Positions 38,626 to 52,769 of a stretch of 64,000 bases of DNA are shown here, piece after piece (the stretch's first letter is position 1; every line of letters begins with the position of its first letter). The DNA lies in NCBI RefSeq assembly GCF_000757825.1, contig NZ_CP009451.1, forward strand, positions 2,728,001 through 2,792,000, written 5' to 3'. Origin of the DNA: Cedecea neteri. GTDB lineage: Bacteria; Pseudomonadota; Gammaproteobacteria; Enterobacterales; Enterobacteriaceae. The notes beneath the pieces are model-generated. The model was not told the origin of the DNA. It worked only from the letters and a program-made list of their open reading frames with translations, and did not search any database. Position numbers and translations under genes: made by a program.

Positions 38626-38649
38626 AAAGGCGGTCAATAGACCGCCTTT
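38626..38649 (-). terminator. Hairpin between yidC and mnmE
   Basis: Ten-base perfect stem AAAGGCGGTC / GACCGCCTTT with an AATA loop; on the minus strand it is followed by a T-rich run. Works as an intrinsic terminator after yidC, perhaps leaky. Confidence 0.8.
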
Positions 38650-38672
38650 CGTAAGCTGTAAGCTAAATCTTA

Positions 38673-40316
38673 TCAGGTCTTTTTCTTGTCGCGGCTATGC
38701 AGGCCACGCTTTTCCAGACCGCGATAAATCAGCTGCTGCTGAAGGATGGTCACCAGGTTGCTGACGATATAGTACAGCACCAGACCTGACGGGAACCACA
38801 GGAAGAACACGGTGAAGATGACCGGCATAAAGGTCATTATCTTCTGCTGCATCGGGTCGGTTACGGTGGTCGGCGACATCTTCTGGATGAAGAACATCGT
38901 GGCGCCCATCAGAATCGGCAGGATGTAGTACGGGTCCTGTGCAGACAGGTCATGGATCCACAGTGCGAACGGCGCATGGCGCAGCTCAACGGAGCCCATC
39001 AGCATGTAGTACAGCGCCAGGAAGATTGGCATCTGGATGATCAGCGGGAAGCAGCCGCCCAGCGGGTTAACCTTCTCAGCTTTGTACAGCGCCATCATTT
39101 CCTGGCTCATACGCTGCTTGTCGTCACCGATACGCTCACGCATGGCCGCCAGTTTTGGCTGCAGCATACGCATTTTGGCCATCGAGGTGTACTGCGCTTT
39201 GGTCAGCGGGTACATGATGCCACGAACGATAAAGGTGATAACGATAATGGAGAAGCCCCAGTTACCGATGAAGCTGTGGATAAATTTCAGCAGCTTAAAC
39301 AGCGGCTGAGAGATGAACCACAGCCAGCCGTAATCCACGGTCAGGTCAAGGTGTGGCGCAACGGCCGCCATTTTGTCCTGAATCTCCGGACCTACCCACA
39401 GGGTGCTGCCCATCTGAGCCGTCTGGCCAGGCTGAACGATCTGCGAGGCAGACTTATAGCCAATTGCCGCCACGTCGTTGTTCAGCTTGGTGGTATAGAA
39501 GTTGTTCGCGCCCTGAGTGTGTGGCACCCATGCGGTAGCAAAGTACTGCTGCAGCATTGCCACCCAGCCGCTGTTGGCGCTGAGGTTCAGGTTCTCGCCG
39601 TCGGCAATCTTGTCGAACTTGTATTTTTCGTACTTCGCATCCGGCGTGGAGTAGGCCGCACCACGGAAGGTGTGCAGCGCAAAGTTGCTGCTGCCGGTAT
39701 CACGATGAGTAGGCAGGTTGATGGACTGCTTCAGCTGACCAAAGGTCGCCAGCTCCAGCGGCTTCTCGCCCACGTTCTTCACGTTGTAGTCGACACCCAC
39801 GGAGAACTCACCGCGTTTCAGGGTGAAGGTCTTGGTGAAGGTGTTGCCTGCCGCGTCGGTAAACGTCAGCGGAACAACCAGCTCGTTCTGGCCTTCAGCC
39901 AGCGCGAAGGTATCGGCGGTGACGTTATACAGAGGACGCTCACCGTTCGCCGGGTTATCCGGGCCATCACGACCGGTCAGGCCGCTCTGCGCCTGGTAGA
40001 TAAATTCAGGCGTGGTTTCCAGCAGCTGGAAAGGCTCTGCGGATTTCAACTCTTTCGGGTAGGTTGGCAACAGCGCTTGTTCTACATCACCACCGCGGGT
40101 GTTGATGGTCAGTTCAAGAACGTCAGTTTTAACCGTAATGAGTTTTCCCTGGCCACTGGCCGGCACACCCTGGTTAGCGGCGTTACCCTGGCTGTTCGTG
40201 GTCTGCGTGGTCTGCTGCACCTGAGGTTGAGGAGCGTGGTCCTGCTCCCAGGCTTGCCAGATCATGAAAGACACGAACAACAAAGCGATGAGAAAAAGAT
40301 TGCGTTGCGAATCCAT
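38673..40316 (-). CDS. yidC: Membrane protein insertase YidC
   Basis: Inner-membrane insertase/chaperone acting alone or with SecYEG. 547 residues: N-terminal helix (about 4-22), large periplasmic beta-domain (about 60-335), then the conserved five-helix core with the Arg-containing groove ([23 protein letters not shown], Arg near 365). The basic C-terminal tail ends RDKKKT. Two bases separate it from the yidD stop, so it is translated from the rpmH-rnpA-yidD-yidC message. Confidence 0.97.
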   Translation of the reverse strand: MDSQRNLFLIALLFVSFMIWQAWEQDHAPQPQVQQTTQTTNSQGNAANQGVPASGQGKLITVKTDVLELTINTRGGDVEQALLPTYPKELKSAEPFQLLETTPEFIYQAQSGLTGRDGPDNPANGERPLYNVTADTFALAEGQNELVVPLTFTDAAGNTFTKTFTLKRGEFSVGVDYNVKNVGEKPLELATFGQLKQSINLPTHRDTGSSNFALHTFRGAAYSTPDAKYEKYKFDKIADGENLNLSANSGWVAMLQQYFATAWVPHTQGANNFYTTKLNNDVAAIGYKSASQIVQPGQTAQMGSTLWVGPEIQDKMAAVAPHLDLTVDYGWLWFISQPLFKLLKFIHSFIGNWGFSIIVITFIVRGIMYPLTKAQYTSMAKMRMLQPKLAAMRERIGDDKQRMSQEMMALYKAEKVNPLGGCFPLIIQMPIFLALYYMLMGSVELRHAPFALWIHDLSAQDPYYILPILMGATMFFIQKMSPTTVTDPMQQKIMTFMPVIFTVFFLWFPSGLVLYYIVSNLVTILQQQLIYRGLEKRGLHSRDKKKT

Positions 40317-40318
40317 CG

Positions 40319-40576
40319 TTAGTGTTCTCTGGTATCAAAAGGTCCGGGCGGAACGGGATCGTCTCCACCGGGGTTCAAAGGGTGGCATTTTAGTACGCGT
40401 TTCATCGTTAACCAACTGCCTTTTAACACTCCAAACCTGCGTAAGGCCTCAATTCCGTAGTGAGAACAGGTTGGGGTGAAACGACAATGCGGCCCGAGAA
40501 GCGGACTAATCAGGCGTTGATAGACCCTGATGAGGGCTATCAGGACCCGTGAGCCTGGCGACAATGGCGGCGCCAT
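40319..40576 (-). CDS. yidD: Membrane protein insertion efficiency factor YidD
   Basis: Small peripheral membrane protein that aids YidC-dependent insertion. 85 residues, same as in E. coli. Conserved [15 protein letters not shown] core with paired Cys, and [18 protein letters not shown]. It overlaps rnpA by 37 bases in another frame, a feature of this operon throughout the gammaproteobacteria. Confidence 0.96.
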   Translation of the reverse strand: MAPPLSPGSRVLIALIRVYQRLISPLLGPHCRFTPTCSHYGIEALRRFGVLKGSWLTMKRVLKCHPLNPGGDDPVPPGPFDTREH

Positions 40577-40899
40577 AACTTTTCCAATGCTTCCGATAAA
40601 GCCCGGTTATCCAGGTCGGCAACCCCTTTTTTCGCTACTACCACGAAATCCATTGGTGGCAGTTCGTGTTGACGCAGACGGAAGCTTTCACGCGTCAGAC
40701 GTTTAATCCGATTGCGTTCATGGGCGCGTTTAACGTTTTTCTTAGCGACGGTGAGACCGATGCGGGGATGCCCCAGCGTATTCAGGCGGCCGAGGATGGT
40801 GATTTGCGGCGTGCCAGCCCGTTGAGGCTGCTGGAAGACGAATGTGAAATGATGGGGAGTTAACAAACGTAACTCCCTGGGAAAAGCTAGCTTAACCAC
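40540..40899 (-). CDS. rnpA: Ribonuclease P protein component
   Basis: Protein subunit of RNase P that helps M1 RNA mature tRNA 5' ends. 119 residues, GTG start ([15 protein letters not shown]), matching E. coli. The RNA-binding signature [15 protein letters not shown] (about 57-71) is intact. Follows rpmH by 17 bases, with weak Shine-Dalgarno, so translation is probably coupled to rpmH. Confidence 0.97.
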   Translation of the reverse strand: MVKLAFPRELRLLTPHHFTFVFQQPQRAGTPQITILGRLNTLGHPRIGLTVAKKNVKRAHERNRIKRLTRESFRLRQHELPPMDFVVVAKKGVADLDNRALSEALEKLWRRHCRQAHGS

Positions 40900-40916
40900 G
40901 CAGGGGTTAGCTTTTA

Positions 40917-41650
<734 letters not shown>

Positions 41651-43033
41651 GTGTCACTTTCGCTTTGGCAGCAGTGTCTTGCCCGATTGCAGGATGAGTT
41701 ACCAGCCACAGAATTCAGTATGTGGATACGCCCCCTACAGGCGGAACTGAGCGATAACACGCTGGCTTTGTACGCGCCTAATCGTTTTGTGCTCGACTGG
41801 GTGCGTGATAAGTACCTTAATAATATCAATGGACTGCTCAATGATTTCTGCGGCACCGACGCGCCTTTGCTGCGCTTCGAAGTCGGCAGTAAGCCCGTGA
41901 CTCAGCCCGTTGCCGAACTGGCAACTACTGCGGCGCCAGCTCAGGTTGCGCGCGCTGCGGCGCCGATGCGCCCAAGCTGGGATAACATGCCTGCGCCCGC
42001 TGAGCCGTCCTACCGTTCTAACGTTAACCTGAAACACACCTTTGATAACTTCGTTGAAGGTAAATCGAACCAGCTGGCCCGCGCAGCGGCACGTCAGGTG
42101 GCCGATAACCCAGGCGGCGCTTATAATCCACTCTTCCTTTATGGCGGCACCGGTTTAGGTAAAACGCACCTTTTACATGCTGTGGGTAACGGCATCATGG
42201 CGCGCAAGCCGAATGCCAAAGTGGTGTACATGCACTCTGAGCGTTTTGTTCAGGACATGGTTAAAGCGTTGCAGAACAACGCCATCGAAGAGTTCAAACG
42301 CTACTACCGCTCGGTGGATGCGCTGCTTATCGATGACATTCAGTTTTTTGCCAATAAAGAACGTTCTCAGGAAGAGTTTTTCCACACCTTTAATGCCCTG
42401 CTGGAAGGCAATCAACAGATCATTCTGACGTCGGATCGCTATCCAAAAGAGATCAACGGCGTTGAGGATCGTTTGAAATCCCGTTTCGGCTGGGGGCTGA
42501 CGGTGGCGATCGAACCACCTGAACTTGAAACGCGTGTGGCGATCCTGATGAAAAAGGCCGACGAGAACGATATCCGTCTGCCGGGCGAAGTGGCCTTCTT
42601 TATTGCCAAGCGACTGCGCTCTAACGTCCGCGAGCTGGAAGGGGCGCTGAACCGCGTAATCGCCAACGCCAACTTTACCGGCCGGGCAATTACCATCGAC
42701 TTCGTTCGTGAAGCGCTGCGCGATCTGCTGGCGCTTCAGGAGAAGCTGGTCACCATCGATAATATTCAGAAAACGGTGGCCGAGTATTATAAAATTAAGG
42801 TCGCTGATCTGCTGTCCAAGCGTCGCTCTCGTTCCGTTGCCCGTCCGCGCCAGATGGCGATGGCGCTGGCAAAAGAGCTGACCAACCATAGCCTGCCGGA
42901 AATTGGCGATGCTTTTGGTGGACGCGACCACACCACGGTTTTGCATGCCTGCCGTAAGATTGAGCAGTTGCGTGAAGAAAGCCACGATATCAAAGAAGAT
43001 TTCTCCAATTTAATCAGAACATTATCTTCGTGA
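41651..43033 (+). CDS. dnaA: Chromosomal replication initiator DnaA
   Basis: AAA+ initiator that binds DnaA boxes and melts oriC. 460 residues from GTG 41651 (GGAG six bases upstream; product [14 protein letters not shown] as in E. coli). Domains: I, DnaB/DiaA interaction (1-80); II, Ala/Pro-rich linker (about 80-125); III, AAA+ with Walker [10 protein letters not shown] and Walker [14 protein letters not shown] binding, with the signature [15 protein letters not shown] (about 425-440). The frame is open upstream to 41495 but that part is the promoter. Confidence 0.98.
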   Translation: MSLSLWQQCLARLQDELPATEFSMWIRPLQAELSDNTLALYAPNRFVLDWVRDKYLNNINGLLNDFCGTDAPLLRFEVGSKPVTQPVAELATTAAPAQVARAAAPMRPSWDNMPAPAEPSYRSNVNLKHTFDNFVEGKSNQLARAAARQVADNPGGAYNPLFLYGGTGLGKTHLLHAVGNGIMARKPNAKVVYMHSERFVQDMVKALQNNAIEEFKRYYRSVDALLIDDIQFFANKERSQEEFFHTFNALLEGNQQIILTSDRYPKEINGVEDRLKSRFGWGLTVAIEPPELETRVAILMKKADENDIRLPGEVAFFIAKRLRSNVRELEGALNRVIANANFTGRAITIDFVREALRDLLALQEKLVTIDNIQKTVAEYYKIKVADLLSKRRSRSVARPRQMAMALAKELTNHSLPEIGDAFGGRDHTTVLHACRKIEQLREESHDIKEDFSNLIRTLSS

Positions 43034-43037
43034 CGCT

Positions 43038-44138
43038 ATGAAATTTACCGTTGAACGTGAACATTTATTAAAACCGCTACAGCAGGTAAGTGGCCCCCTC
43101 GGAGGCCGCCCGACCCTGCCTATCCTGGGCAACCTGCTGCTGCAGGTGGCTGAAGGTGCACTCTCTTTAACCGGTACCGATCTGGAAATGGAGATGGTGG
43201 CGCGCGTGGCGCTGGTACAGCCTCATGAACCTGGGGCAACGACCGTACCGGCACGTAAATTCTTCGATATCTGCCGTGGCCTGCCGGAAGGGGCTGAAAT
43301 TGCGGTACAGCTGGAGGGCGACCGCATGCTGGTGCGCTCCGGGCGTAGCCGCTTTTCGCTTTCCACGCTGCCGGCGGCGGACTTCCCTAACCTGGACGAC
43401 TGGCAGAGCGAGGTAGAATTTACCCTGCCGCAGGCGACCATGAAGCGCCTGATAGAAGCCACGCAGTTCTCGATGGCGCATCAGGACGTTCGCTATTACC
43501 TGAACGGCATGCTGTTCGAAACCGAAGGTGAAGACCTGCGCACCGTCGCAACGGACGGCCACCGCCTGGCGGTCTGTTCGATGCCGGTTGGGCAGCCTTT
43601 GCCAAATCATTCGGTCATCGTGCCGCGTAAAGGCGTGATTGAGCTGATGCGTATGCTCGACGGCGGCGAAACCCCGCTGCGCGTGCAGATCGGCAGCAAT
43701 AACATTCGCGCTCACGTCGGTGACTTCATCTTTACTTCTAAGCTGGTGGATGGCCGCTTCCCGGACTATCGTCGCGTGCTGCCGAAGAACCCGGATAAAC
43801 ACCTCGATGCAGGCTGTGACCTGCTGAAACAGGCGTTTGCCCGGGCGGCTATCCTGTCGAACGAGAAATTCCGTGGCGTGCGCCTGTTCGTCAGCGCAAA
43901 CCAGCTGAAAATCACGGCAAACAACCCGGAGCAGGAAGAAGCAGAAGAAATTCTGGACGTTTCCTACGACGGTACCGAGATGGAAATCGGCTTCAACGTC
44001 AGCTATGTGCTGGACGTGCTGAACGCCCTGAAGTGTGAGAACGTCCGCATCCTGCTGACGGACTCCGTTTCCAGCGTGCAGATTGAAGACGCGGCCAGCC
44101 AGGCGGCGGCCTATGTTGTTATGCCAATGAGACTGTAG
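43038..44138 (+). CDS. dnaN: DNA polymerase III beta sliding clamp
   Basis: Ring-shaped processivity clamp of the replicase; also recruits Hda, MutS and translesion polymerases. 366 residues, same as E. coli, with the characteristic start MKFTVEREHLLKPLQQVSGPLGGRPTLPIL (split here by domain: first clamp-like domain 1-120, second to 245, third to the end). Four bases after dnaA, and its stop codon TAG abuts the recF ATG directly. Confidence 0.98.
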   Translation: MKFTVEREHLLKPLQQVSGPLGGRPTLPILGNLLLQVAEGALSLTGTDLEMEMVARVALVQPHEPGATTVPARKFFDICRGLPEGAEIAVQLEGDRMLVRSGRSRFSLSTLPAADFPNLDDWQSEVEFTLPQATMKRLIEATQFSMAHQDVRYYLNGMLFETEGEDLRTVATDGHRLAVCSMPVGQPLPNHSVIVPRKGVIELMRMLDGGETPLRVQIGSNNIRAHVGDFIFTSKLVDGRFPDYRRVLPKNPDKHLDAGCDLLKQAFARAAILSNEKFRGVRLFVSANQLKITANNPEQEEAEEILDVSYDGTEMEIGFNVSYVLDVLNALKCENVRILLTDSVSSVQIEDAASQAAAYVVMPMRL

Positions 44139-47655
<3,517 letters not shown>

Positions 47656-47679
47656 TATTGAACGTCAGCGATTAAGAAG

Positions 47680-47705
47680 GCCGTGCTTTTAGCACGGCTT
47701 TTTTT
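47680..47705 (+). terminator. gyrB intrinsic terminator
   Basis: Stem GCCGTGCT / AGCACGGC with a three-base loop, then seven T. It lies 24 bases after the gyrB stop and ends the dnaA-dnaN-recF-gyrB cluster. Confidence 0.95.
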
Positions 47706-47757
47706 ATGGGCGCTATACTTTGCGTTGTCGAATTTCTACATCACAGAGGGAAACACC

Positions 47758-48156
47758 ATGGGGCTTTTTGATCAGGTTGCGGGCTCGCTGTTAAACGGCG
47801 ACGCCGGTAAATATCAGGCCATTCTAAGCTGGGTAGAACAGCAGGGCGGTATTCAGGCGCTGTTGGATAAGCTGCGCCAGGGGGGCTTAAGCGAAATCGT
47901 CTCCTCGTGGCTGAGCAGCAACGGGACAAATCAGTCGCTGAGCGGCGACCAGATAACCCAGGCGCTGGGTTCACCGTCCGTTGCGGCGCTGGGGGAAAAA
48001 CTGGGCGTGGATGCCGGCTCGGCTTCCGCTTTACTGGCGGAATACCTGCCGAAGGTGATCGACGCGCTGTCGCCAAACGGCGAAGTCACGCCGGAAGCCC
48101 ATAATGACCTGCTCAGTACGGGTGTTAACTTACTGAAAGGTAAGCTTTTTAGCTGA
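47758..48156 (+). CDS. yidB: DUF937-family protein YidB
   Basis: 132-residue protein of the DUF937 family, the same length as E. coli YidB. Begins MGLFDQVAGSLLNGDAGKYQ; Gly/Ser/Leu rich, with ITQALGSPSVAALGEKLGVD in the middle, and no signal peptide or membrane helix. AGAGGG lies seven bases before the ATG; the longer open frame from 47683 runs through the gyrB terminator and is not used. Function unknown. The order yidB-yidA follows E. coli. Confidence 0.9.
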   Translation: MGLFDQVAGSLLNGDAGKYQAILSWVEQQGGIQALLDKLRQGGLSEIVSSWLSSNGTNQSLSGDQITQALGSPSVAALGEKLGVDAGSASALLAEYLPKVIDALSPNGEVTPEAHNDLLSTGVNLLKGKLFS

Positions 48157-48167
48157 CCTTTTTGTTG

Positions 48168-48193
48168 GCCCCGGCTTTATGTCCGGGGCTTTT
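48168..48193 (+). terminator. yidB terminator
   Basis: Seven-base stem GCCCCGG / CCGGGGC with an eight-base loop, then TTTT, 11 bases after the yidB stop. Confidence 0.85.
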
Positions 48194-48304
48194 AAAAGAG
48201 GAGTTTGCCCGCCGCCTCTGATCCCCCTTTTCCCCGGAGTTTGCTGCTGTTTTTTGAGCGGAATCGCGTTAGCATGAGGTAAATCCATTACCTCTGAAGA
48301 TCCC

Positions 48305-49117
48305 ATGGCCATAAAACTGATTGCAATTGATATGGATGGCACGCTGCTGCTGCCAGACCACACCATCTCCCCGGCGGTAAAACAGGCCGTTGCGGCGGCA
48401 CGTGAACGCGGCGTGAATGTCGTTATCTGTACCGGTCGTCCGTTTGCTGGCGTTGAAAGCTATCTGCGCGAGCTGCATATGGATAAGCCCGGCGACTACT
48501 GCATCACCTACAACGGCGCGCTGGTGCAGAAAGCCAGCGACGGCAGCACGGTTGCCCAGACGGCGCTGAGCTATGACGACTATCGTTACCTGGAAAATCT
48601 GTCCCGCGAAGTCGGCTCGCACTTCCACGCGCTTGATCGCCACACGCTGTATACCGCAAACCGCGATATCAGCTATTACACGGTGCATGAATCCTTTATC
48701 GCCAGCATTCCTCTGATGTTCTGCGAAGCGGAAAACATGGATAAAAACGGCGAGTTCCTGAAGGTCATGATGATTGATGAGCCGGCCATCCTCGACAAGG
48801 CCATCGCCAAAATTCCTGCTGAAGTTTTTGAACGCTACACGCTGCTGAAAAGCTCGCCTTACTTCCTGGAAATTCTCGATAAGCGCGTCAACAAAGGCAC
48901 CGGCGTGAAGTCACTGGCCGAGAAGCTGGGCATTAAGCCTGAAGAAGTGATGACCATCGGCGATCAGGAAAACGACATCGCGATGCTGGAATATGCGGGC
49001 ATGGGCGTGGCGATGGACAACGCTATCGACAAAGTAAAAGCCGTCAGCAACTTTGTCACCAAATCCAACCTGGAGGACGGCGTTGCCTACGCTATCGAGA
49101 AGTTTGTGCTGAATTAA
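48305..49117 (+). CDS. yidA: Sugar phosphatase YidA (HAD, Cof type)
   Basis: Cof-type HAD-IIB phosphatase with activity on erythrose 4-phosphate and other sugar phosphates in E. coli. 270 residues. Motif I is AIDMDGTLLLPD (Asp near 9-11); motif II is VICTGRP; motif IV is IGDQENDIAMLEYAG. A short leader separates it from yidB; followed by a strong terminator. Confidence 0.95.
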   Translation: MAIKLIAIDMDGTLLLPDHTISPAVKQAVAAARERGVNVVICTGRPFAGVESYLRELHMDKPGDYCITYNGALVQKASDGSTVAQTALSYDDYRYLENLSREVGSHFHALDRHTLYTANRDISYYTVHESFIASIPLMFCEAENMDKNGEFLKVMMIDEPAILDKAIAKIPAEVFERYTLLKSSPYFLEILDKRVNKGTGVKSLAEKLGIKPEEVMTIGDQENDIAMLEYAGMGVAMDNAIDKVKAVSNFVTKSNLEDGVAYAIEKFVLN

Positions 49118-49139
49118 GCCCTTCTTCTCTCTCCTGCTG

Positions 49140-49164
49140 CCCTGGCTCTGCCGGGGTTTTTTTT
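49140..49164 (+). terminator. yidA terminator
   Basis: Stem CCCTGGC / GCCGGGG (one G-T pair) with a TCT loop, then eight T. Confidence 0.9.
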
Positions 49165-49202
49165 ATCCTTTCATTCAGCAATTGCCTATTATGTGATCCA
49201 CA

Positions 49203-49234
49203 TTGTAGTACAACGACAATATATTGTACTACAT
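49203..49234. promoter_or_regulatory. DgoR operator pair upstream of dgoR
   Basis: TTGTAGTACAA (49203-49213) is a perfect palindrome about one odd base; the second site, TTGTACTACAT (49224-49234), starts exactly 21 bases later, two helical turns. The two sites together also form a perfect ten-base inverted repeat. This matches the DgoR motif TTGTA(G/C)TACA(A/T) known for E. coli. It lies 110-140 bases before dgoR, so the operon is probably autoregulated. Confidence 0.88.
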
Positions 49235-49343
49235 TGAACGCATTGAAACGGCACCTGGTCTCACATTTGTACTTCAAAAATGCGGTGAAATTCAGCGGGA
49301 GCGGTAAAGTAGCGGGTAAGACTTTGTTCACAAGGAACCCGTT

Positions 49344-50033
49344 ATGACCCTCAATAAAACCGACCGCATCATCGTCACGCTGGGGCAGCAAATCGTTAGC
49401 GGAAAATACGCGCCGGGTGCAGCGTTGCCGGCAGAAGCCGATTTGTGCGAAGAGTTTGAAACTTCGCGCAACATCATTCGGGAAGTGTTTCGCTCGCTGA
49501 TGGCGAAGCGGCTGATTGAAATGAAGCGCTACCGCGGCGCGTTCGTTCAGCCCCGAAACCAGTGGAACTACCTCGATACCGAGGTGCTGCAATGGGTGCT
49601 GGCGAATGATTACGACCCACGCCTGATAGCCGCGATGAGCGAAGTGCGAAATCTGGTTGAACCCGCCATTGCCCGCTGGGCGGCGGAGCGCGCTACGTCG
49701 AATGACCTGGCCCGGATAGAAAGCGCCCTGAACGACATGGTGGCGAATAATCAGCACCGCGACGCGTTTAATGAGGCGGATATTCGCTATCACGAAGCGG
49801 TGCTGGAGTCTGTGCATAACCCGGTGCTGCAGCAGCTGAGCATTGCTATCAGCTCCCTGCAGCGGGCCGTTTTTGAACGCACCTGGATGGGCGATGAGGC
49901 CAATATGCCGAAAACCCTCCAGGAGCATAAAGCGCTGTATGACGCTATCCGTCATCAGGACAGCGCGGCAGCGGAGCAGGCGGCGCTCACCATGATCGCC
50001 AGCTCCACCAAACGACTGAAGGACATTACATGA
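49344..50033 (+). CDS. dgoR: D-galactonate operon repressor DgoR
   Basis: GntR-family regulator of the FCD subgroup; represses dgo genes and is released by D-galactonate. 229 residues: winged HTH (LPAEADLCEEFETSRNIIREVFRSL, about 33-57) and C-terminal all-helical FCD ligand domain (about 95-220) with the metal-binding Asp and His residues. AAGGA precedes the ATG. Its stop overlaps dgoK (ATGA). Confidence 0.95.
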   Translation: MTLNKTDRIIVTLGQQIVSGKYAPGAALPAEADLCEEFETSRNIIREVFRSLMAKRLIEMKRYRGAFVQPRNQWNYLDTEVLQWVLANDYDPRLIAAMSEVRNLVEPAIARWAAERATSNDLARIESALNDMVANNQHRDAFNEADIRYHEAVLESVHNPVLQQLSIAISSLQRAVFERTWMGDEANMPKTLQEHKALYDAIRHQDSAAAEQAALTMIASSTKRLKDIT

Positions 50034-50914
50034 CATCTCGCTACATCGCCATTGACTGGGGATCGACCAACCTTCGCGCCTGGCTCTACCAGGACGGAGC
50101 GTGCATCGACAGCCGCAAAAGTACTTCAGGCGTGACGCGCCTGGGCGGCAGGTCCCCGGAGGCGGTGTTTAGCGAGGTGGTTGCAGGCTGGCGAGAGACG
50201 CCCACGCCGGTGTTGATGGCAGGGATGGTGGGCAGCAACGCGGGCTGGAAAATTGCCCCATATCTGCCGTGCCCTGCTCGTTTTGCCACTTTCAGTGAAC
50301 AGATGACGGCGGTAGCCGAACAGGCGTGGATCATTCCTGGCCTGTGCGTGCAACGCGATGACAATCAAAATGTGATGCGCGGCGAAGAGACCCAGCTGCT
50401 GGGTGCCCGCTCACTGCATCCTGCTCCGCTTTATATTATGCCCGGCACCCACTGCAAATGGGTGCAGACCGATGAACAGGCGGTGCTCGATTTCCGCACC
50501 GTATTGACCGGCGAACTGCACCATCTGCTGCTTCAGCACTCCCTGATTGGCACCGGCCTGCCAGAACAACAGGCCAGCCCCGAGGCGTTCAACGCCGGGC
50601 TTGAGCACGGGGTTCACGGCGGCGACCTGCTGCCGCAGCTGTTTGAAGTACGCGCCGCTCACGTGCTGGGCAAGCTACCGCGAGAGCAGGTTAGCGATTT
50701 CCTTTCCGGGCTGCTGATTGGCAGCGAAGCCGCAACGATGACGCGCCGCTTCGCCTGTTCAACCGGGCAGCCCGTCACTATTGTCGCCAATCCTGCGCTC
50801 AGCGCCCGCTACCAGGCGGCCTTATCCCTGCTCGGCTTTAGCAGCCAGGTAGTGGATGGCGACAGTGCTTTCCAGGCAGGAATAAGGAGTATTGCAAATG
50901 CAGTGGCAAACTAA
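50030..50914 (+). CDS. dgoK: 2-dehydro-3-deoxygalactonokinase
   Basis: Phosphorylates 2-keto-3-deoxy-D-galactonate to KDPGal, second step of D-galactonate catabolism. 294 residues, FGGY-unrelated DgoK family; the phosphate-binding segment IDWGSTNLRAW (about 8-18) and MPGTHCKWV (about 139-147) are present. Overlaps dgoR by four bases and dgoA by 17, so the operon is coupled. Confidence 0.94.
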   Translation: MTSRYIAIDWGSTNLRAWLYQDGACIDSRKSTSGVTRLGGRSPEAVFSEVVAGWRETPTPVLMAGMVGSNAGWKIAPYLPCPARFATFSEQMTAVAEQAWIIPGLCVQRDDNQNVMRGEETQLLGARSLHPAPLYIMPGTHCKWVQTDEQAVLDFRTVLTGELHHLLLQHSLIGTGLPEQQASPEAFNAGLEHGVHGGDLLPQLFEVRAAHVLGKLPREQVSDFLSGLLIGSEAATMTRRFACSTGQPVTIVANPALSARYQAALSLLGFSSQVVDGDSAFQAGIRSIANAVAN

Positions 50915-51515
50915 GCTTCCGCTGATCGCGATTTTACGCGGCATCACCCCGCTGGAGGTTCAGGCGCACGTGAGCGCATTGCTGGACGCCGGTTTTGACG
51001 CGGTGGAGATTCCCCTCAACTCCCCCCAGTGGCAGCAAAGCATCGCTTCTATGGTCACGGAGTTCGGCGATAAAGCGCTAATCGGGGCGGGTACGGTGCT
51101 CAAGACGGAGCAGGTGGATGAGCTGGCGGCGATGGGCAGCAAGCTCATGGTCACGCCGAACACCCAGCCCGAGGTGATACGCCGCGCCGTAGCAAACGGT
51201 ATGACGGTTTGTGCCGGCTGTGCGACGGCCTCCGAGGCTTTCTCCGCGCTGGATGCGGGCGCTCAGACGCTGAAAATTTTCCCTTCTTCTGCCTTCGGGC
51301 CGGACTACATCAAGGCGCTGAAAGCCGTGCTTCCGCCGGAGGTGCCGGTATTTGCCGTCGGCGGCGTCACGCCGGAAAACCTGCATATCTGGCTGCAGGC
51401 TGGCTGCGCCGGCGCCGGGTTGGGCAGTGATTTATACCGCGCCGGGCAGCCGGTAAGCCGCACCAGCGAAAGGGCAAAAGCATTTGTTAAAGCGTATCAA
51501 GAGGCCGTGCAATGA
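50898..51515 (+). CDS. dgoA: 2-dehydro-3-deoxy-6-phosphogalactonate aldolase
   Basis: Class I aldolase splitting KDPGal to pyruvate and glyceraldehyde 3-phosphate. 205 residues from ATG 50898 (AAGGAG eight bases upstream). The Schiff-base lysine is in [12 protein letters not shown] (about 126); the catalytic Glu lies in [13 protein letters not shown] (about 37). It begins inside the dgoK frame and ends in an ATGA overlap with dgoD. Confidence 0.95.
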   Translation: MQWQTKLPLIAILRGITPLEVQAHVSALLDAGFDAVEIPLNSPQWQQSIASMVTEFGDKALIGAGTVLKTEQVDELAAMGSKLMVTPNTQPEVIRRAVANGMTVCAGCATASEAFSALDAGAQTLKIFPSSAFGPDYIKALKAVLPPEVPVFAVGGVTPENLHIWLQAGCAGAGLGSDLYRAGQPVSRTSERAKAFVKAYQEAVQ

Positions 51516-52660
51516 AAATTACCAAACTGACGACGTACCGTTTACCGCCGCGCTGGATGTTCCTGAAAATTGAGACTGACGAGGGCGTAGTGGGCTGGGG
51601 TGAGCCGGTTATCGAAGGCCGGGCGCGCAGCGTTGAGGCGGCGGTTCATGAGCTAAGTGAATACCTGATTGGCCAGGATCCGGCCCGCATTAACGACCTG
51701 TGGCAGGTGATGTATCGCGGCGGGTTCTACCGCGGTGGCCCGATTCTGATGAGCGCTATTGCCGGTATCGATCAGGCGCTGTGGGACATTAAAGGTAAGG
51801 TGCTCAACGCGCCGGTGTGGCAGCTGATGGGCGGCCTGGTGCGCGATAAAATTAAAGCCTACAGCTGGGTAGGCGGCGACCGCCCGGCGGAAGTGATCGA
51901 CGGGATTAAATCCTTACGCAAAATTGGTTTTGATACTTTTAAATTAAACGGCTGCGAGGAAATGGGCATTATTGATAATTCCCGCGCCGTTGACGCCGCA
52001 GTAAATACCGTGGCGCAAATTCGCGAAACCTTCGGCAATGAAATTGAGTTTGGCCTTGATTTCCACGGTCGGGTTAGCGCCCCGATGGCAAAAGTATTAA
52101 TTAAAGAGCTTGAACCGTATCGTCCGCTGTTTATTGAAGAGCCGGTTCTGGCAGAGCAGGCTGAATATTATCCTCGGCTGGCGGCACAAACGCATATACC
52201 TATTGCGGCCGGGGAACGCATGTTCTCTCGCTTCGAATTTAAACGTGTATTGGAAGCGGGCGGGATTGCCATTCTGCAGCCCGATCTCTCTCACGCAGGC
52301 GGCATCACCGAATGCTACAAAATTGCCGGAATGGCAGAAGCTTATGATGTTTCCCTGGCACCGCATTGCCCGCTGGGGCCAATTGCGCTCGCGGCTTGCC
52401 TGCATATCGACTTTGTTTCCCGCAATGCGGTATTCCAGGAGCAAAGCATGGGCATTCACTATAACAAAGGCGCCGAGCTGCTCGACTTTGTTAAGAATAA
52501 AGATGATTTCAAAATGGACGGCGGTTACTTCCTGCCGTTGATGAAGCCGGGTCTGGGCGTTGAAATTGACGAAGAGCAGGTGATTGCCCGCAGTAAAAAT
52601 GTCACCGACTGGCGAAATCCTTTATGGCGTCACGCCGATGGTTCAGTGGCTGAATGGTAA
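51512..52660 (+). CDS. dgoD: D-galactonate dehydratase
   Basis: Enolase-superfamily enzyme, first step of the pathway: D-galactonate to 2-keto-3-deoxygalactonate. 382 residues. Metal ligands lie in [17 protein letters not shown] and AAGERM (about 180-240), with the catalytic His in the C-terminal barrel. The start overlaps dgoA by four bases. A 109-base gap precedes dgoT. Confidence 0.96.
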   Translation: MKITKLTTYRLPPRWMFLKIETDEGVVGWGEPVIEGRARSVEAAVHELSEYLIGQDPARINDLWQVMYRGGFYRGGPILMSAIAGIDQALWDIKGKVLNAPVWQLMGGLVRDKIKAYSWVGGDRPAEVIDGIKSLRKIGFDTFKLNGCEEMGIIDNSRAVDAAVNTVAQIRETFGNEIEFGLDFHGRVSAPMAKVLIKELEPYRPLFIEEPVLAEQAEYYPRLAAQTHIPIAAGERMFSRFEFKRVLEAGGIAILQPDLSHAGGITECYKIAGMAEAYDVSLAPHCPLGPIALAACLHIDFVSRNAVFQEQSMGIHYNKGAELLDFVKNKDDFKMDGGYFLPLMKPGLGVEIDEEQVIARSKNVTDWRNPLWRHADGSVAEW

Positions 52661-52769
52661 ATAAATAACGCCTGAAGTCTGCAGTAAAAAATAAAACATT
52701 ATAAACACCCTCTGTATAACAGGGCATGGTGAGTAGCATCGCCATGCCATATTCTGGAGACGAAATATC

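Noticed and set aside
38952..40322. Long frame (456 codons) antisense to yidC
   Set aside because: yidC is unambiguous on the other strand; the antisense product has no recognisable motif and a skewed composition.
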